In this document: positions 32,230 through 44,813 of the stretch, piece by piece | How positions within the stretch are numbered: position 1 is the first letter of the stretch | How the letters are laid out: every line of letters starts with the position of its first letter | Origin: Globodera rostochiensis | Taxonomy: Eukaryota > Nematoda > Chromadorea > Rhabditida > Heteroderidae | Direction: 5' to 3' | DNA: 64,000 nt | Assembly (NCBI GenBank): GCA_018350325.1 | Contig: JAEVLN010000002.1 | Coordinates: 62,001 to 126,000, forward strand | The notes under the pieces: generated by a model | Told to the model about the DNA's origin: nothing | The model's input: only the letters and a program-made list of their open reading frames with translations | Databases searched by the model: none | Made by a program: the position numbers and the translations under genes

Positions 32230-35140
32230 TCGTCGCATTCATCGCCTTCGATCTGATTGACATTTCATTTTGAGGCAAATTCTTATCTTTCATTGAAGCC
32301 ATTTCCCATTCCAATTTCTTCATTCAAATGCAATTAAATTAACAAATAAATACGTTTTAAATTTAGAAATTAAAAATGGAAATCGATCTGAGAGTTGGCG
32401 AAAATATCAAAATGAAAGAACATTTCATTTTAGGCAACTTCTTATCTTTCATTAAATATTTTCCATTGCAATTTCTTCTTCAATTAATTATACTTAAAAC
32501 GTTGAAAAACAATTTTTAAAATAAAACCACCATAAAATATAATGCAATTAAATTAACAAAGCAATGTTTTAAATTTAGAAATTAAAAAATGGAAAATAAA
32601 GCAAAAGTATAACAGACATTAAATATTTAGTGAATATTAAGTATGGAAAATATTGTAATAGTGTATATTGCTTTGGGTACCACTTAATTATAACAAAATA
32701 ATTCATCCATGCCGCGGATATCCGTTGAAAAATTTTTTTCCAATTTTTAGACCAAAATTGAGAATTTTTTATCAGCACATAATATTCATAATAAAATATA
32801 TTGACGCAACAATAGGTATTTGTTTTTATAGTAATAACACAACATATTTAAATTGCTATAAACTTGAAATGAAATTGGCAAACAGCGGGACTCGGCTTTG
32901 AAGTATATAAACCATAACCCTAACTATTAAAGTATGACATTTATACGATCAATTTAATAATTTTTGACATATCTTCATTTTGAAAAATTTTTTTGGGAGT
33001 TTATATTGAACTTCGGAGCTTTAAAATTTGAATTAAAAAAATTTAGTAAAACAAATGTTGTAGTGTGAACGAAATAAAATTTATTGTTTAAATTAACTTA
33101 TTTAATATCGATTTTCTTTATAAATTAGCGTTTTATAACGATAAATAGAATTTTTTAAATTTTTTTATTTTAATAAGTCATTGACAGCATGTGGCGTTAT
33201 GATTTATTTACCCACAATTATGATTTAAATGGCACAATTGAATTCTTAAAAGTAAGCTATAACATCGCTGAAAACAAATTTAAACCAATTAAAATTAAAC
33301 AAAATATGAAATCGTACAAGCATTTATACTTTTATAACATTTTCTCAACTTGCAATGCATTATTTAACATAGCTAAAGAACAACCCATATTAACAATCTA
33401 ATAAACAAAAATTTGACAGCTAAAAAATATTAAAGATAAGAAAATAAAAAAGTAAAATACTTTTGTAATTAACATAAATACGATTTTATGAGACGTGAAT
33501 ATTATACAAAAAAATTAATATTTTCAAAGCCAACATAACAAATAATTTGCAACAATTATTGTGTTGATTAATTTAAAAAACGATAATTAAAAAAAATGTA
33601 ATACTCAGCAAATTAATGCCTCAACATTCATATAGAAAAAGCTGCGGTTTTAGGTGAATCGGTTGTGATTTGCAATATATTTACATAAAATTTAATATTT
33701 AATTTAATTGACAAAAAAAATTAATATTTTAATCAACACTTCTAATATTGATTATTACTAATAGAGATGTAAGTCATCATCATAAACCATGATCAAATTG
33801 TTTTTTGATTGAGTTAATGACGATAATGAAATTGAAGAATTAAGTTAAAGAGTGTAAGTGTTAAAAGTTCGTAAAAAAATCGAATGGTTAATCGCAATAT
33901 AAATAGAGCAATAAAAATAAGAGATTAATTTGCAAAGCCGAGATCAATGTTAATTAATAATAAAATTTTATGAATAAAATTCCAGAGAATATTACAAAAA
34001 AGACAATTAAAAAACATTGAAAATAAAAATTGTTTAAACAAATAATAATGGTGATAATTAGGACATGTTAACTAACTCATGGAGATACTTTAACAAACAT
34101 TCGTATATATGAGAATGATTTCTTCGAAGACAACATTTGATACTCTGCAAGGAGCAGACGCAAATACGAATCAACATATCGAGCCCAATACAATTTCTAA
34201 AAACTTATCACCAAAAAAATCTACACTATTATATGAAATGCTAATCATCGAATATTTTTTAAATCTTCCATCACAAAAAGACTTAACATTAAATATAAAA
34301 TCATAATGCCGAGTTTAATATTAAATCATATCGAAAAAAAATTATTAAAAATTAAAATAAATGGATATGCATAAAAGTAAAATGGAAGGGCTTTTGACTA
34401 CAGGAAACAAAAAGGATGCATCGAGCTCAGGATGGAAATAGGCAAAAGTAAATATAAGTTTTCTAATAATTCAAAAATAAAAACATTTAAATCAAATAAA
34501 GAATACGCATTGAATGCAGTTGTGTTTATAATTAAACAATAAATTACTGCCAGTAAAAACATTAATTTTATTGATTTTGCAAAAAAAAAAATTTATAAAT
34601 TTCTGATAAAGCTTTACATGACTGCAAAAGGCATCTTCCATGAAAATCCAATAAAACAAAAAATAATATATTATTTATCTTATTAATATTGTGCAAATAA
34701 TTTTGTTATTTAAATAAGCAGCTTTGACTGAATGAGGGGAATTTATTTTATTTTTAGTCAGAATTTTGTGCACCAATTAATTTTTTTAGAATTTAAGTGC
34801 TAATCGTCACCCAGACAGACAAATCATTTATCGATTTTTTCGGGAACGGGGGCGGGGGAGGAGTTTACAGCATCTTCATTCAATGGACATGGCCTCCTGC
34901 AACTTCAATCAATTTTAATTTTTACGTCTCATTTCTTTCATTTTAGTCAGTAAAAGCAAAAAATGAACCTTAAAGATTGAAAAAAGTCTAAAAACGTTTA
35001 AGATCTAATAACATACAAACAAATAACGTCAATTAATCGGTTAAGAAAAATTTTAAACCGATTAAATAACTGACTAAACATTAGAAGTCGAGCCCTGATT
35101 TAGTTTGTAAAATTTTTTTTTGCGCATTCAAAGCTCAAAA
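32230..35140. other. A-rich stretch with repeat F copy F1 (33620-33900)
   Basis: 33620-33780 matches 36730-36960, and 33800-33920 matches 43590-43690. In F1 the Cys-containing frame seen at 36717 carries a nonsense TGA (CGFR stop IGCD), so it is decayed. ORFs at 32668, 33189 and 34109 (60-77 codons) have AT-driven composition and are left out with low certainty. Confidence 0.5.
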
Positions 35141-35147
35141 TAGCCTT

Positions 35148-35399
35148 ATGAGCAAGTATTACTTTGTAGTTAATATTAATCAATATTTGGGATTTTTGAC
35201 ACAAAATTCCTTTGTTTTTTTACAATTTTTATTCCATAATTTGGAAATTTATGTTTCTTTAAAAAACGCCATAAAACAAGATGTGCATCTTAAGGCCAAG
35301 ACCGATGTTTTCCAATGTTTTTTAATATTTGATTTTGCTATATATTTTTTCTTTTTGTTTTGCAAAATTGAAAATCGTTATTATAAAAGCAAGGGTTAA
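35148..35399 (+). CDS. Hypothetical ORF, 83 codons
   Basis: A complete ATG-to-TAA frame. It opens MSKYYFVVNINQYLGF, has a mid part with less AT-driven codons (LKNAIKQDVHLKAKTDVFQ), then a hydrophobic run (FLIFDFAIYFFFLFCK) and a basic tail. One membrane span is plausible. No copies seen and no family recognised. Confidence 0.33.
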   Translation: MSKYYFVVNINQYLGFLTQNSFVFLQFLFHNLEIYVSLKNAIKQDVHLKAKTDVFQCFLIFDFAIYFFFLFCKIENRYYKSKG

Positions 35400-36373
35400 T
35401 TGCTTATACTAACATTGATTTATAAAATGTTGTTTAAGAATTTACTCAAGATTAATCATTCAGCTTACAAATAATGAATATTTTGATTAAACACAGATGT
35501 TGAAAATTAATTTTAAAACTTAGGCATAACTGGCAAAACGTCATTGGTAGTAAAAATGATTGTGCTGCACATGCAAAATGTTAAGCAATTTAGCTGCTTT
35601 ACAGAGATAAATGATAAAGCAATGTATTACATAAATCTATTGATTTAATTAGAAATGTAATAAAACCCGTCTAAAATTGAAGAAAAATAAATAAACGGAA
35701 ATATATAAAATTTTTATAAATTGTGCTTAAACCCCTTCCGAGAATAGTAATAACAACATTTTATTATATAAAAAATTTGCATATTCAATTTCTAATAAAT
35801 CTATTAAGATACGCCTAACATATGCAGGCTATTTAAAAGACAAAACTAATTAATTTTATATTAATTGATAAATTGTGGAAATTTTTAAAATATTTGTTAC
35901 AAAGTTAAGATGGATTAAAGTAAAGCCAATTATTTTAATAATGAGTCTATTTAGAAAATCGGTAAGATTTCAAATGTTTATAAATTTATAGCAATTGAAG
36001 CATACGAGAAAACTTACTCAGGTTAATAAAAATTTAAATATCTAAAGAAAAAATAAAAATTGAAAGGAAGCAAATAAACGAAATAATAAAATCGAATTGT
36101 CATAAGTGAAATGAAAGCAGCTGCCACTGCACATTTTGAGAACCCTACAAAAAAATAAAATTGAACAATTTCAAAACATACAACAATTTACAAATAATTT
36201 AAAAGTTGAAAATCATTTCTAAAAACATCAAAAATTCAATAAATGTTCGTTTAACTATTTTATATTTAGACCGGGTCAATGCTCTTACAAGCGAAATACT
36301 AATAAGTTTTGGCTTTATTTTTAAACCAATTATTATCGGACATTTGTCTGAACAAAAACTTTTATTTTAATAA

Positions 36374-36473
36374 AATTTACAGTGGCTGTCAGCAATTGGA
36401 GAAAACATAGCAATTGCAGGGGGCAAGACTGCAGTCCACGAAGCCGGGCATGCTTGTTTATAAATTTTTGGCC
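36374..36473. CDS. Coding-like island with HEAGH or minus-strand exon, strand undecided
   Basis: Plus (36374-36463): NLQWLSAIGENIAIAGGK then TAVHEAGHACL and stop; HEAGHA is the zinc-site motif of FtsH/AFG3-type M41 peptidases. Minus (from 36473 down): a strong acceptor CTGGTTCTTTTGCAG followed by PKIYKQACPASWTAVLPPAI, then AMFSPIADSHCKFY and stop. The splice signal supports the minus reading and the motif supports the plus. A second HEXGH-bearing island lies at 59513-59611. I cannot decide. Confidence 0.33.
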
Positions 36474-36716
36474 TGCAAAAGAACCAGATGATATGAATTT
36501 GAATATAATTATGGCTGATTCTGAATAAACATTTTAAACAAATTATGCTCAAACAACTCGTAAACGTTTTACTAAAAATAATGAAAAAATTAAGGAACTT
36601 TAATATTATAAAGAAAAAAAGCAATTTATATTTAAAAAATATATAATGAGAATGAAGTAAAATTTTATGTTATTATAAATTGAATTACTTAATTATAAAA
36701 TTATTGAAATATGTAA

Positions 36717-36833
36717 AATTTTATATCACCAAAAAGTCGTAGAGCCTCCCTAAAAACTCAAGATTGTCGGACAAAACTCGATGATAAGGGCAGTTGCGGT
36801 TATAGGAGATTCGGTTATGACTTCCAATTTTAA
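36717..36833 (+). CDS. Cys-containing island, weakly Kunitz-like
   Basis: A 38-codon stop-to-stop frame reads NFISPKSRRASLKTQD then CRTKLDDKGSCGYRRFGYDF and QF. The order C-x9-C with D-x-G-x-C, then basic residues and G-Y-D, recalls the start of a Kunitz inhibitor domain. Spacing is off by one before the second Cys and by two before YD, and the remaining cysteines are missing. The copy near 33620 keeps SCGFR and IGCDLQ but has an in-frame TGA. Third-position differences (AGT/AGC, GAC/GAT) support this frame. Confidence 0.3.
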   Translation, partial: NFISPKSRRASLKTQDCRTKLDDKGSCGYRRFGYDFQF

Positions 36834-36839
36834 TTTACA

Positions 36840-39130
36840 TAAATTAAATCTCTACTTTAATTGACAAAAAAATAAAATTTTATAATAAAACAGTTTTTAA
36901 TTAATATGGCGTGCGTCAATTCACTTCTTATATTGATTATTACTAATAAGACTTAATAAATGATTTCAGCGTAAGAATAAAGCCCTGTAAAGTTAAAAAT
37001 TCTAAACTTTATATATTATTTAATTAAAAAGTCCGAAAGAATGTATTCAATGATTGTTGATTCCTACGGCACAAGATGAAAATTGAAAAGTCGAATTATG
37101 CGGAATATTTAGCACTGAAAAATGTTTTTGTTGCGAGAAAGATAGATGCCGTTTGTAAATAAAATATTTAAAAATCAACGACTAATTCTGCATGTTCAAT
37201 ACTTAATTTAAGAACTTAAAAATGGGTTTATTTAGGAACTAAAATACAAATGAAAAAAAACCGAATATTTACTTTTTAAAACATTCGTCATTTACAATAA
37301 AAAACTATTTTATTTATATTGAAAAAAGTGACAAACCAAAATAAAATGTTCAAACAGCCTTATAACCGTGATAGTAAATGTTCCGCGACGTCAAAAGATA
37401 AGTAGCCTATATTTTTATTTGCATGTTAATTTAATGAATGTGAATAAATTAAATAAGAACTAAAATTAAAAGTTAAAAAAAACTTTTCAGTAATACACAA
37501 GCTGTTTTGATAAAACCAAAAGGACGAAGCTAGTGTTTTTGATTTGCCGATTTTGAGGTTTATTAAAAATAAAATTAGTTTAATTATGAAAAGTAGGAAT
37601 TGCATTCCAATAAAAAGGTTCATCAAACTAAAAACGCTATAAAAACACCTAATCATTTAAATAGTAATTTTTTAAAAAGTAAAAGAAAGATTAAAAAAAA
37701 AATAATGCATAAAAACAAATATAAAATTGAAATTTATATAATACAAGTTACAATTAATCAATATGCCAAATTATTGGGACCCTATCTGGCATCATTTCAA
37801 CCAAACGTTACCGGTCAAGGAGGTTTGAGATTGCTGCTTTAATTTATCCCAGTTTTTTGACCATCCCCATACTATTACACCAGAAGAGCAAAATGACAAT
37901 TATTTAAAATACAAAGTGCTTACAAATTAAAAAAAAATCTGCACATTTCTTCAGAAGCCATACTCAAAAAAACAGATTTAAAAGACGATGGTGAAAAAAA
38001 ACCGAACTCTATCGGAAAACTTATTAAAAGGGTGATGAGAAAAAAATTGTTAAAATGATCAAACTGCTAAATACCATTACTTTGTTATCGAAATCTTGAC
38101 TCATCATATCGCGCTCAAGCACATTATGTGCATAATAAAGATTTAACTAAAGCCGGAATTTTTGCTTTTTTATACTATAATTGATTTTAATGCCAAGATT
38201 GATAATGGCCAAATTAGTCCGACTGTTTACATGAATTTTTGTTCAAAAAACAGAGGGGGACAGAAATTATGACACAACCTTTAAAAACTGCAAACTAAAT
38301 TAAAATAATAAACACAAATATTTAACTCCAATTATTAAACCACAATTTCAAAATAATATTATTTTAAAAAGGATCCGAATTATATTATTGATGGAAAAGT
38401 CAGTTAAACAAATTTTATTGAATTAGACCATTATTAATAAAATAAATTTAAATTAAATTAAATCAAGTGAAGGATGACTGCGATGCTCAAATTTAACGCT
38501 CAAAGCAATGGGCGCCATATTTTGCCACCGACTCAGAACGATTCGCAACAAGAAGCCATATGATCTACAGCAAGCTCAAATTAAGTCATTCACAAAAATT
38601 CTGTAGTAAATGGCAATAATAATTTATAGTATTGAAATTAAGATCATTTAGACTAAAAGCAAAGTTACAGTATGAATTAAATTTTTAACACAATAAATTT
38701 TTAGAATATATTTAGTTCATGCTTGAAAAAAATTATTTATGTATTATATAAAAATACTGAAAATTTTCTTTATAAAATAATTTGCAATTTTCAACTCTCG
38801 AAAAAAGAAATCTAATTTAAAGTAAAGGCAAAACGATTTTGTCTCAAAATCAAATATCCAATTCAAAATAAATTTTAATTTAATAACGAATAATAATAAA
38901 ATTATCTGATTAAAACAAAAATTATTTTTTAAAATCTAACAGTGACATTTAAAAAATAAAATTACGATAAAATGTTCACTTTATATATTAAAAAAATTTA
39001 AAAAGGGGGCAAATGTTTAACTATATAAAAAACAAATTTAATGTTTCAATTACTCTCAATTTAAACAATTCATATATGTATCATCGCTACCGAACTATAA
39101 AAATTTGATTATAAAGTCGTGCATTTTAAC
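36840..39130. other. A-rich stretch without supported genes
   Basis: Two overlapping opposite frames near 37426-37842 are AT-driven. The plus one ends with less biased codons (LLGPYLASFQPNVTGQGG), which may be a short real fragment. Nothing else recognised. Confidence 0.45.
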
Positions 39131-39137
39131 TTTATAA

Positions 39138-40460
39138 CCGCGGATACCCGCGGCTAACCGCGGTTAACGGTTATGGAATTTTAAAGCACCGCGGTTACGG
39201 TCGGTTAACGGTTATGACCATTAAAACCGCGGTTAACCGTCGCATCCGTTGTTTTTTTGATTACTGGAGATTAAAACGATTTGCCTTTATAAGTTCATTG
39301 ACTTTCATTCACATTAGTGTTCGGTCGGTACGGGAAAGTACCGACGCTTTTTCAGTACTTTTCGGTACTCAGGCTTCGGTACTTTACCGAAAAGTACCGA
39401 CCGAACCTTTTGGGAATTTTTCGGTACCGGTTCTTTTTCGGTACTTTACCAAAAAGTACCGACCGAAAAAATCTGAGAACCGAAGGTACCGACCGAACAA
39501 AATTTTAGTACCGAAAAAAGTACCGAATGGAAAAATTGGTAATATATTTGAATTTTTCAACATTTATCCATAATATCACGTGATTTTATTTGATTTTTTA
39601 AAATTTTTTTTTGATTCCGCGATACATTTTTTGGGCCATTTTTTCTTAACAAATTCCATCAAAAATTCAAAATTTTCTCGGCGGCACTGCCGAGCCCCAT
39701 TCAAACTGATCCAAAAACTATTAAAATCCTGCCAAGAACAGGAACGGGTCGAAATGCTAATTTTCTTGAACCGTAACCTCCCATTACTCAATTATAATTA
39801 TTAATAAACCAAGATTTTCCCTAAACGATTTTTTGTTGAAAAGTTAATATAAAAAGTTTGGTACCGAAAACCGAAAAAGTACCGACAATTTTTTTCGGTA
39901 CTTTTCGGTACCGGTTTTTTTTCGGTACTTTATCGAAAAGTACCGACCGAAACATTTTGGACTTTTTCGGTACTTTTCGGTACCGGTACTTTTTCGGTAC
40001 TTTACCGAAAAGTACCGACCGACCCTTCTGGCCGATCACTAATTCACATTTCGCCAAATGCATAAATCTGTCCAGCGGCTCAGTGGTGAATTAGTTCATT
40101 TTAGAACTCATTATCTAAATTCGGACGATTTTTCTCAGCTAGATTTAATCAAGAAAGTGTTAGAAAGAGATTAAAAATTAAAAATTTTATTCATTGACAA
40201 AATCTGATAAAAATCACTTGTTAAGTTCAATACACATTAATTTTGATTTAATTTTAGAAGGACGCCACATCACGATCGGAAAAAAATAGTTTTGAAAAAT
40301 CGATTGTTCAAAATCTGGAAAACTTTATTGATTTTAAATAATGCGGTTAACAGCGGATAACCGCGGGCGGTTAACGGTTATGAGATTTTTAGGACGAGCG
40401 GTTAACGGTTATGAGTGTTTGAGGACGGGCGGTTACGATTAAGGAAATTGGTAACCGTGA
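39138..40460. mobile_element. Outer element with CCGCGGTTAACCG arms, nested around another MITE
   Basis: The left arm (39138-39245) repeats ACCGCGGTTAACGGTTATG. The right arm (40345-40460) repeats GCGGTTAACGGTTATGA in inverted relation. The right end TAACCGTGAGCATGCCTG reads CAGGCATGCTCACGG in reverse complement, a hAT-like start. The left terminus is not certain. A complete second element (39315-40041) sits inside. Confidence 0.65.
39307..40049. mobile_element. hAT-type MITE with CGGTAC arms, 727 bp, perfect target duplication
   Basis: The element is 39315-40041. Its left end is TAGTGTTCGGTCGGTAC; its right end in reverse complement is TAGTGATCGGCC. ATTCACAT flanks it at 39307-39314 and 40042-40049. 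Both arms are filled with TTTTCGGTACTTT and GGTACCG words, which explains the overlapping ORFs called there on both strands. The core has CTCGGCGGCACTGCCGAG, similar to the core of 56787-58011. No transposase. Confidence 0.92.
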
Positions 40461-41064
40461 GCATGCCTGATAAATATCATGAAAAAGTTTAAATTGTTAT
40501 GGTTTTAATTTTTTTGCAAGCAAACTTTATAAAAGGTAAACCATGCAAAAAAGCAATACTGAAATAATAATTTTATTAAAGTTAACGGTTAAATTATGAA
40601 GTGTTACAATTATATCGTTCAAAGTAATTTGATGTGCCTAAATACAAAGCATTACAATTAAATAAAAGTATTCTAAATTATCATCGCAAATAAATTACAA
40701 TTTTATTTTTTCAGAGATGCAAATAGGAGGTTATAAAGTAAATCATCAAAGCACTTAAATATAGACAATACAGTGACAAATATAAAGTTTAATATGTATA
40801 TTTAAATAAAAAAATGTTAACGCATTGTTGTTCATACATATTCTTGAAGTCGGTCGATTCAATGAACTACGACTAATCGCCACACAAATATTTTGTAATC
40901 ATGGCTGTTTATGAAGGCATCCTCAAGAACCTTACGCTGGTATAACATTTTAATTGATTTTATAAAATAATGCAAAATTATCAACAAAAAACAAAAACGA
41001 TAATGCAGCAAATTGCTAAAAAAGTAAATATAGAAATTGTTTAAGACTAAAATGGGTTTTTAGC

Positions 41065-41142
41065 ACTAATTAGAACGAAGCCAAAGTGTTCGAACTGGTG
41101 AATAAGCTGGAGAGTAAACTATTCAAACCTACCAAGTCATAA
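41065..41142 (+). pseudogene. Terminal-exon remnant, NEAKV family, copy 2
   Basis: After an acceptor-like GGTTTTTAG (ends 41063) the frame is TN, an in-frame TAG, then NEAKVFELVNKLESKLFKPT, KS and stop. The TAG replaces the TAC tyrosine codon of copy 1. This copy shows the probable original C-terminus, while copy 1 shows the intact upstream codons. Confidence 0.38.
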
Positions 41143-41260
41143 CATAAAGTTGTAGGTAAAAACAACACAATAAAATAAATTAACCCTTTTATTCAAAATA
41201 GAATTAAAAAATTAAACATATTTAATTGTTCTGGGCAAAGTAATTAACGCAATTATTTAA

Positions 41261-41338
41261 AATAAAAGTTTAAACTCAGCGGGGGTCGTCCATATCGTGC
41301 GCACTGGTGCTGAACATAAAAACGTGGATACATTTTAA
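41261..41338 (+). CDS. Coding-like island, unknown
   Basis: Twenty-five codons between stops: NKSLNSAGVVHIVRTGAEHK then NVDTF and stop, with strongly purine-first, GC-richer codons than the flanks. No splice sites are obvious. It lies 120 bases after the NEAKV remnant and is absent from copy A1, so it is probably inserted sequence. Confidence 0.3.
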   Translation, partial: NKSLNSAGVVHIVRTGAEHKNVDTF

Positions 41339-42645
41339 TTGCCTCGTCGTTTGACAAAGTCCGATTTTTGAAGGATTGAACACAGAATCGAGAAAAAATG
41401 TTTAACAAATAAACCATATTTGAATTAATTAATTTGCATTTAATCTAAAAATCTCAAACTTATAAAATTAAGCTAAATTTAAATAATTAAGTTCAAAGAT
41501 TTTATGGCAAAGAAAATATCAATATAAATCGTTGTTAATTTACAGTCCGTTTCACAATAAAATAATATAAATAATTAAAATAGAGTTTATTGATGAATAA
41601 ATAAGTCTCCTCAATGGCCCATTAAGCCATCTTCATGTGCAGAGAACATGCATTTGTATCGAACGCTCGATTATACAAATTTTTTCTGTTAAATTACTGA
41701 TCTAAAAAATTGAATTTTTAAGTTTATCAAAATGTATATTTGTTGGTCTCGAATAGAAATACAATAAAAACGTTTAATTTAATAAACCCGTATTTTGATA
41801 AACTAAATGCCCAATAAATATTATATTCTAATGTAATAAAAATATAATTATATAGAATATGTGTAAGAAAAAGAAGCAAAGGTATTAATAAGAAAGAATT
41901 CGATTAGTTATATTAATATTTATTTTTTACAAAAGTTTCGACAAATAATTTATTTGACAAGTAATGTAAGTCGCACAGTCATTTAATAAATATTCAAATC
42001 AAAGACAAAGCATAAAATATTAAATTCAACTTCAATTGACATAAATTTGAATTAAGCTAATCATCTTCCAAACTACGAGCTTTATCCCCAAAAAAAAAAT
42101 TCAAATAAATTTTTACATAAGATTTAAAAAACAAATAAATACAATAGATCACAACTTTTAATAGATGAATGTACTAATTAAACTGCAGGCATCAGAATAG
42201 ACTGCTAAACTAATGAATATCAATTAATTAAATTGAACTCGGTCGGTTTAAAATAAAAACAACGATATTATTGAGAATTTGCAAAAAATTGAATAATAAT
42301 TTCTAGTCTCGGTCGTTTTAAAATAAAGCCAACGATATTATTGAGAACTTACTTCATAATGCAAAAAAATATTAAATATTGTCTTTACCTACAAATAACT
42401 TTTAGAAATGACAAAATTACTTAATATACCAAAGTCGGCAATTGTATTTACCATGCAAAATATAAAATATTTTGTCCCTATCAGCTGCCAATACTTGAGC
42501 TCACTTATAAAAAAATTTCAGAAAAATAAACAAATTACCGAATCATATTAAATTTATATATAGAAAACTGTATCTTTGAACGACAAATATTTAGAACATT
42601 ATCATTTAATTTAATAAACGAATAAATATTTGCCCATAAATAATT

Positions 42646-42735
42646 TGTCCACAATTCGAATCTGATAGTGATGACAGACAAAAGCTTCGGCATTTCGGAA
42701 AGGTGGATGCACTTACAGTGCATGTTAATGCGTAA
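42646..42735 (+). CDS. CPQFE island, copy 1
   Basis: Reads CPQFESDSDDRQKLRHFGKV then DALTVHVNA and stop. It pairs with 43403-43504. The opposite strand is open too. Confidence 0.28.
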   Translation, partial: CPQFESDSDDRQKLRHFGKVDALTVHVNA

Positions 42736-43402
42736 GATAAGAAATTAATAAACATAATTTTTCAAACGAAGTTTGTTTAAATTAACGTATTTCTGCAATC
42801 TCTTGTTTTTACACATCTTAATAAGAGTTTACATATGCAAAATTAAATATGACCCCTTTAAAATTATTAAAATATTTAAATAAAAGTTTAATCTACAATA
42901 AAATAAAAAGATTTTTAAAATTAATATTGAATAAAATCATTCGCAATACAATGACCTTAATTTATAAAAAAAAAATACAAAAAAGTAGCCGAGAAATCGA
43001 CTCTTAAGCTGGTATTCCTTCGTACGCGGTTATCGCACTTTTAGCTTGCTGAAAAGGCTACTGAGCAACTTTTAATAGATGAATGATACAGATTAAACTG
43101 TAATTGCAAAGTTATTATAAAAAGGATAGCCTAAAACTATACATCAAAAATTAGTTTTTAAAATTATTTAAAGGAAAAAATAAACAATTGTTCTAATTAA
43201 TTTTACAAAATAAAAATATCAATTAATTAAATTGAATAATAATTTCTAGTTTCGGTCGTTTAAAATAAAAAACAACGATATTATTGAGGAATTTACTCAT
43301 AATGCAAAATAATTTTAAAATATTTTAATGTTGAGGGATGTAAATATAAAATAAAAGAAAAAAAACAGCAAATAAAATATCCGTGTAAGCTTATAAAAAA
43401 AG

Positions 43403-43504
43403 TACCCATACATAAGGGTACGGCAATGTCCACAATTCGAGCCTGATAGTGAGGACGGGCAAAAGCCAGATTTATTACGGCATTCCTTACAAAATCGTCG
43501 CTAA
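43403..43504 (+). CDS. CPQFE island, copy 2
   Basis: Reads YPYIRVRQCPQFEPDSEDGQ then KPDLLRHSLQNRR and stop. Against copy 1, half of the differences in the shared stretch fall at third positions of this frame (GAG/GAA, GAG/GAT, GGG/AGA). A minus-strand Cys-containing frame (FCKECRNKSGFCPSSLSG) shows a similar bias, so the strand is not settled. No family recognised. Confidence 0.3.
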   Translation, partial: YPYIRVRQCPQFEPDSEDGQKPDLLRHSLQNRR

Positions 43505-44495
43505 TTCTGGAAGAGATTAGCAGCATGATCAACGTCTACCAAATGGCATTTGGAGTTGTCAGGCTCATTTTCTTTTGACGAAGATGACGAGTTAATTACG
43601 ATAATGAAATTGAAGAATTAAGTTAAAGAGCGTAAGTGTTAAAAGTTTGTAAAAAAAATCGAAAGGTTAATCGCAACATAAATATAGCAATCATTAAACG
43701 CTATCACAATATAATAACTCCTTAACTAGGGGGAAAGAAAAACCACCTAAACCCTTAAAACTAAAAAAACCCCTCTCCCTTAAAAGACTAAGGCTTACAA
43801 GTAATAATGGTGATAATTAGGGCATGTTAACAAAGGCCAAATTAACCTTATAGCTAACTCATTATGAAGCTAATCAAAGTATTTGATAATTATCTAAACC
43901 GTAACAGTATACAGATATAACATAAATATATTCATTATAATGCTCAACAAAAAGTTAATTTTTATATTAATTTTGAAAATGTTAAAATAATTACTCAGTT
44001 ATTGAAAGAAATGTATAATTATAATGTTTATCCAAAGCTTATAAAATACCTTCAATACTTGAGAAAATATATTAAAATTAAATTTGTATTTAATCAAAAA
44101 ACAAAGAAATAAAATAGCAATGTAAAAATAAACACGTGTTTTTTAAAGCCGTTGAATAAAAGAAATTACCCAACCAAAAATGTTAAACCTTCTTCAAGCA
44201 AATTTTAAAAAAATTCCAAAGATTGAATTATTTCATATGATAAAATCAAATATTTGCATAATGTCAAACAATCATTTTAATTTGTAAAACAAATTATTAA
44301 ATCAAGAAAAGCATAAAATTACTTTAAAAAAATTAAACTAAGTGTAATTTAAAACTTCTCTATGTTCCAAAGGAATGACAAAGTGAACTGCGCTTTTTAA
44401 CTTTCTAAATATAAATAATGCTTTATATAGAAAACAAAAAATTGATTATTTATTCGCAACCAAAAAAATTGAATAATTGTAAAATAAATTCTTAG

Positions 44496-44588
44496 ATCGG
44501 AAAATGGCATAATAAAATAATGCGAATAGGGGATGGGATTGCTCGAGCTCGATTAACTGCCGATCACCGAGTAAAATGCACAATATAA
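44496..44588 (+). CDS. Coding-like island, unknown
   Basis: After CTTAG (ends 44495) the frame reads IGKWHNKIMRIGDGIARARL then TADHRVKCTI and stop; an internal ATG could also start it. A donor-like CGA|GTAAAA lies near the end. It may form a cluster with 44912-44992 and 45433-45540 on the same strand. No family recognised. Confidence 0.33.
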   Translation: MGKWHNKIMRIGDGIARARLTADHRVKCTI

Positions 44589-44813
44589 TGAATAGAAATA
44601 GGTAATATACCTAATTAATCGAATTGTAGATTCTTATTTTGTTATTTGTAAAAATTTGATAAATATCATCTTCCATACGTTTTTTTTAAATTTTAACAAA
44701 TCGGCTATTTTCAAAGATGTGACAGGCAGAAATCAGAAAATTACAAAAAATTTATATTATCAAATTAAAAGGAGATTTTATGGAGATTGGATACCCAAAA
44801 AGTTAAATAATTT

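Larger units (their letters stand above)
40925..42095 (+). repeat. Dispersed duplication block A, copy A2
   Basis: Direct copy of 190-2110, shortened mainly because it lacks the 922-1403 MITE. It keeps the NEAKV terminal-exon remnant and the long, nearly identical segment 41925-42090. Confidence 0.8.

Noticed and set aside
39214..40094. Several overlapping ORFs on both strands
   Set aside because: All are readings of the TTTTCGGTAC arm repeats and core of the nested MITEs, with repeated peptides such as FGTLPKSTDR.
42540..42723. 62-codon minus ORF (42535-42723)
   Set aside because: Mostly AT-driven and antisense to the CPQFE copy 1 island.
43293..43532. 79-codon minus ORF
   Set aside because: Antisense to the CPQFE island; its second half is AT-driven. 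The strand remains open but the long ORF itself is not supported.
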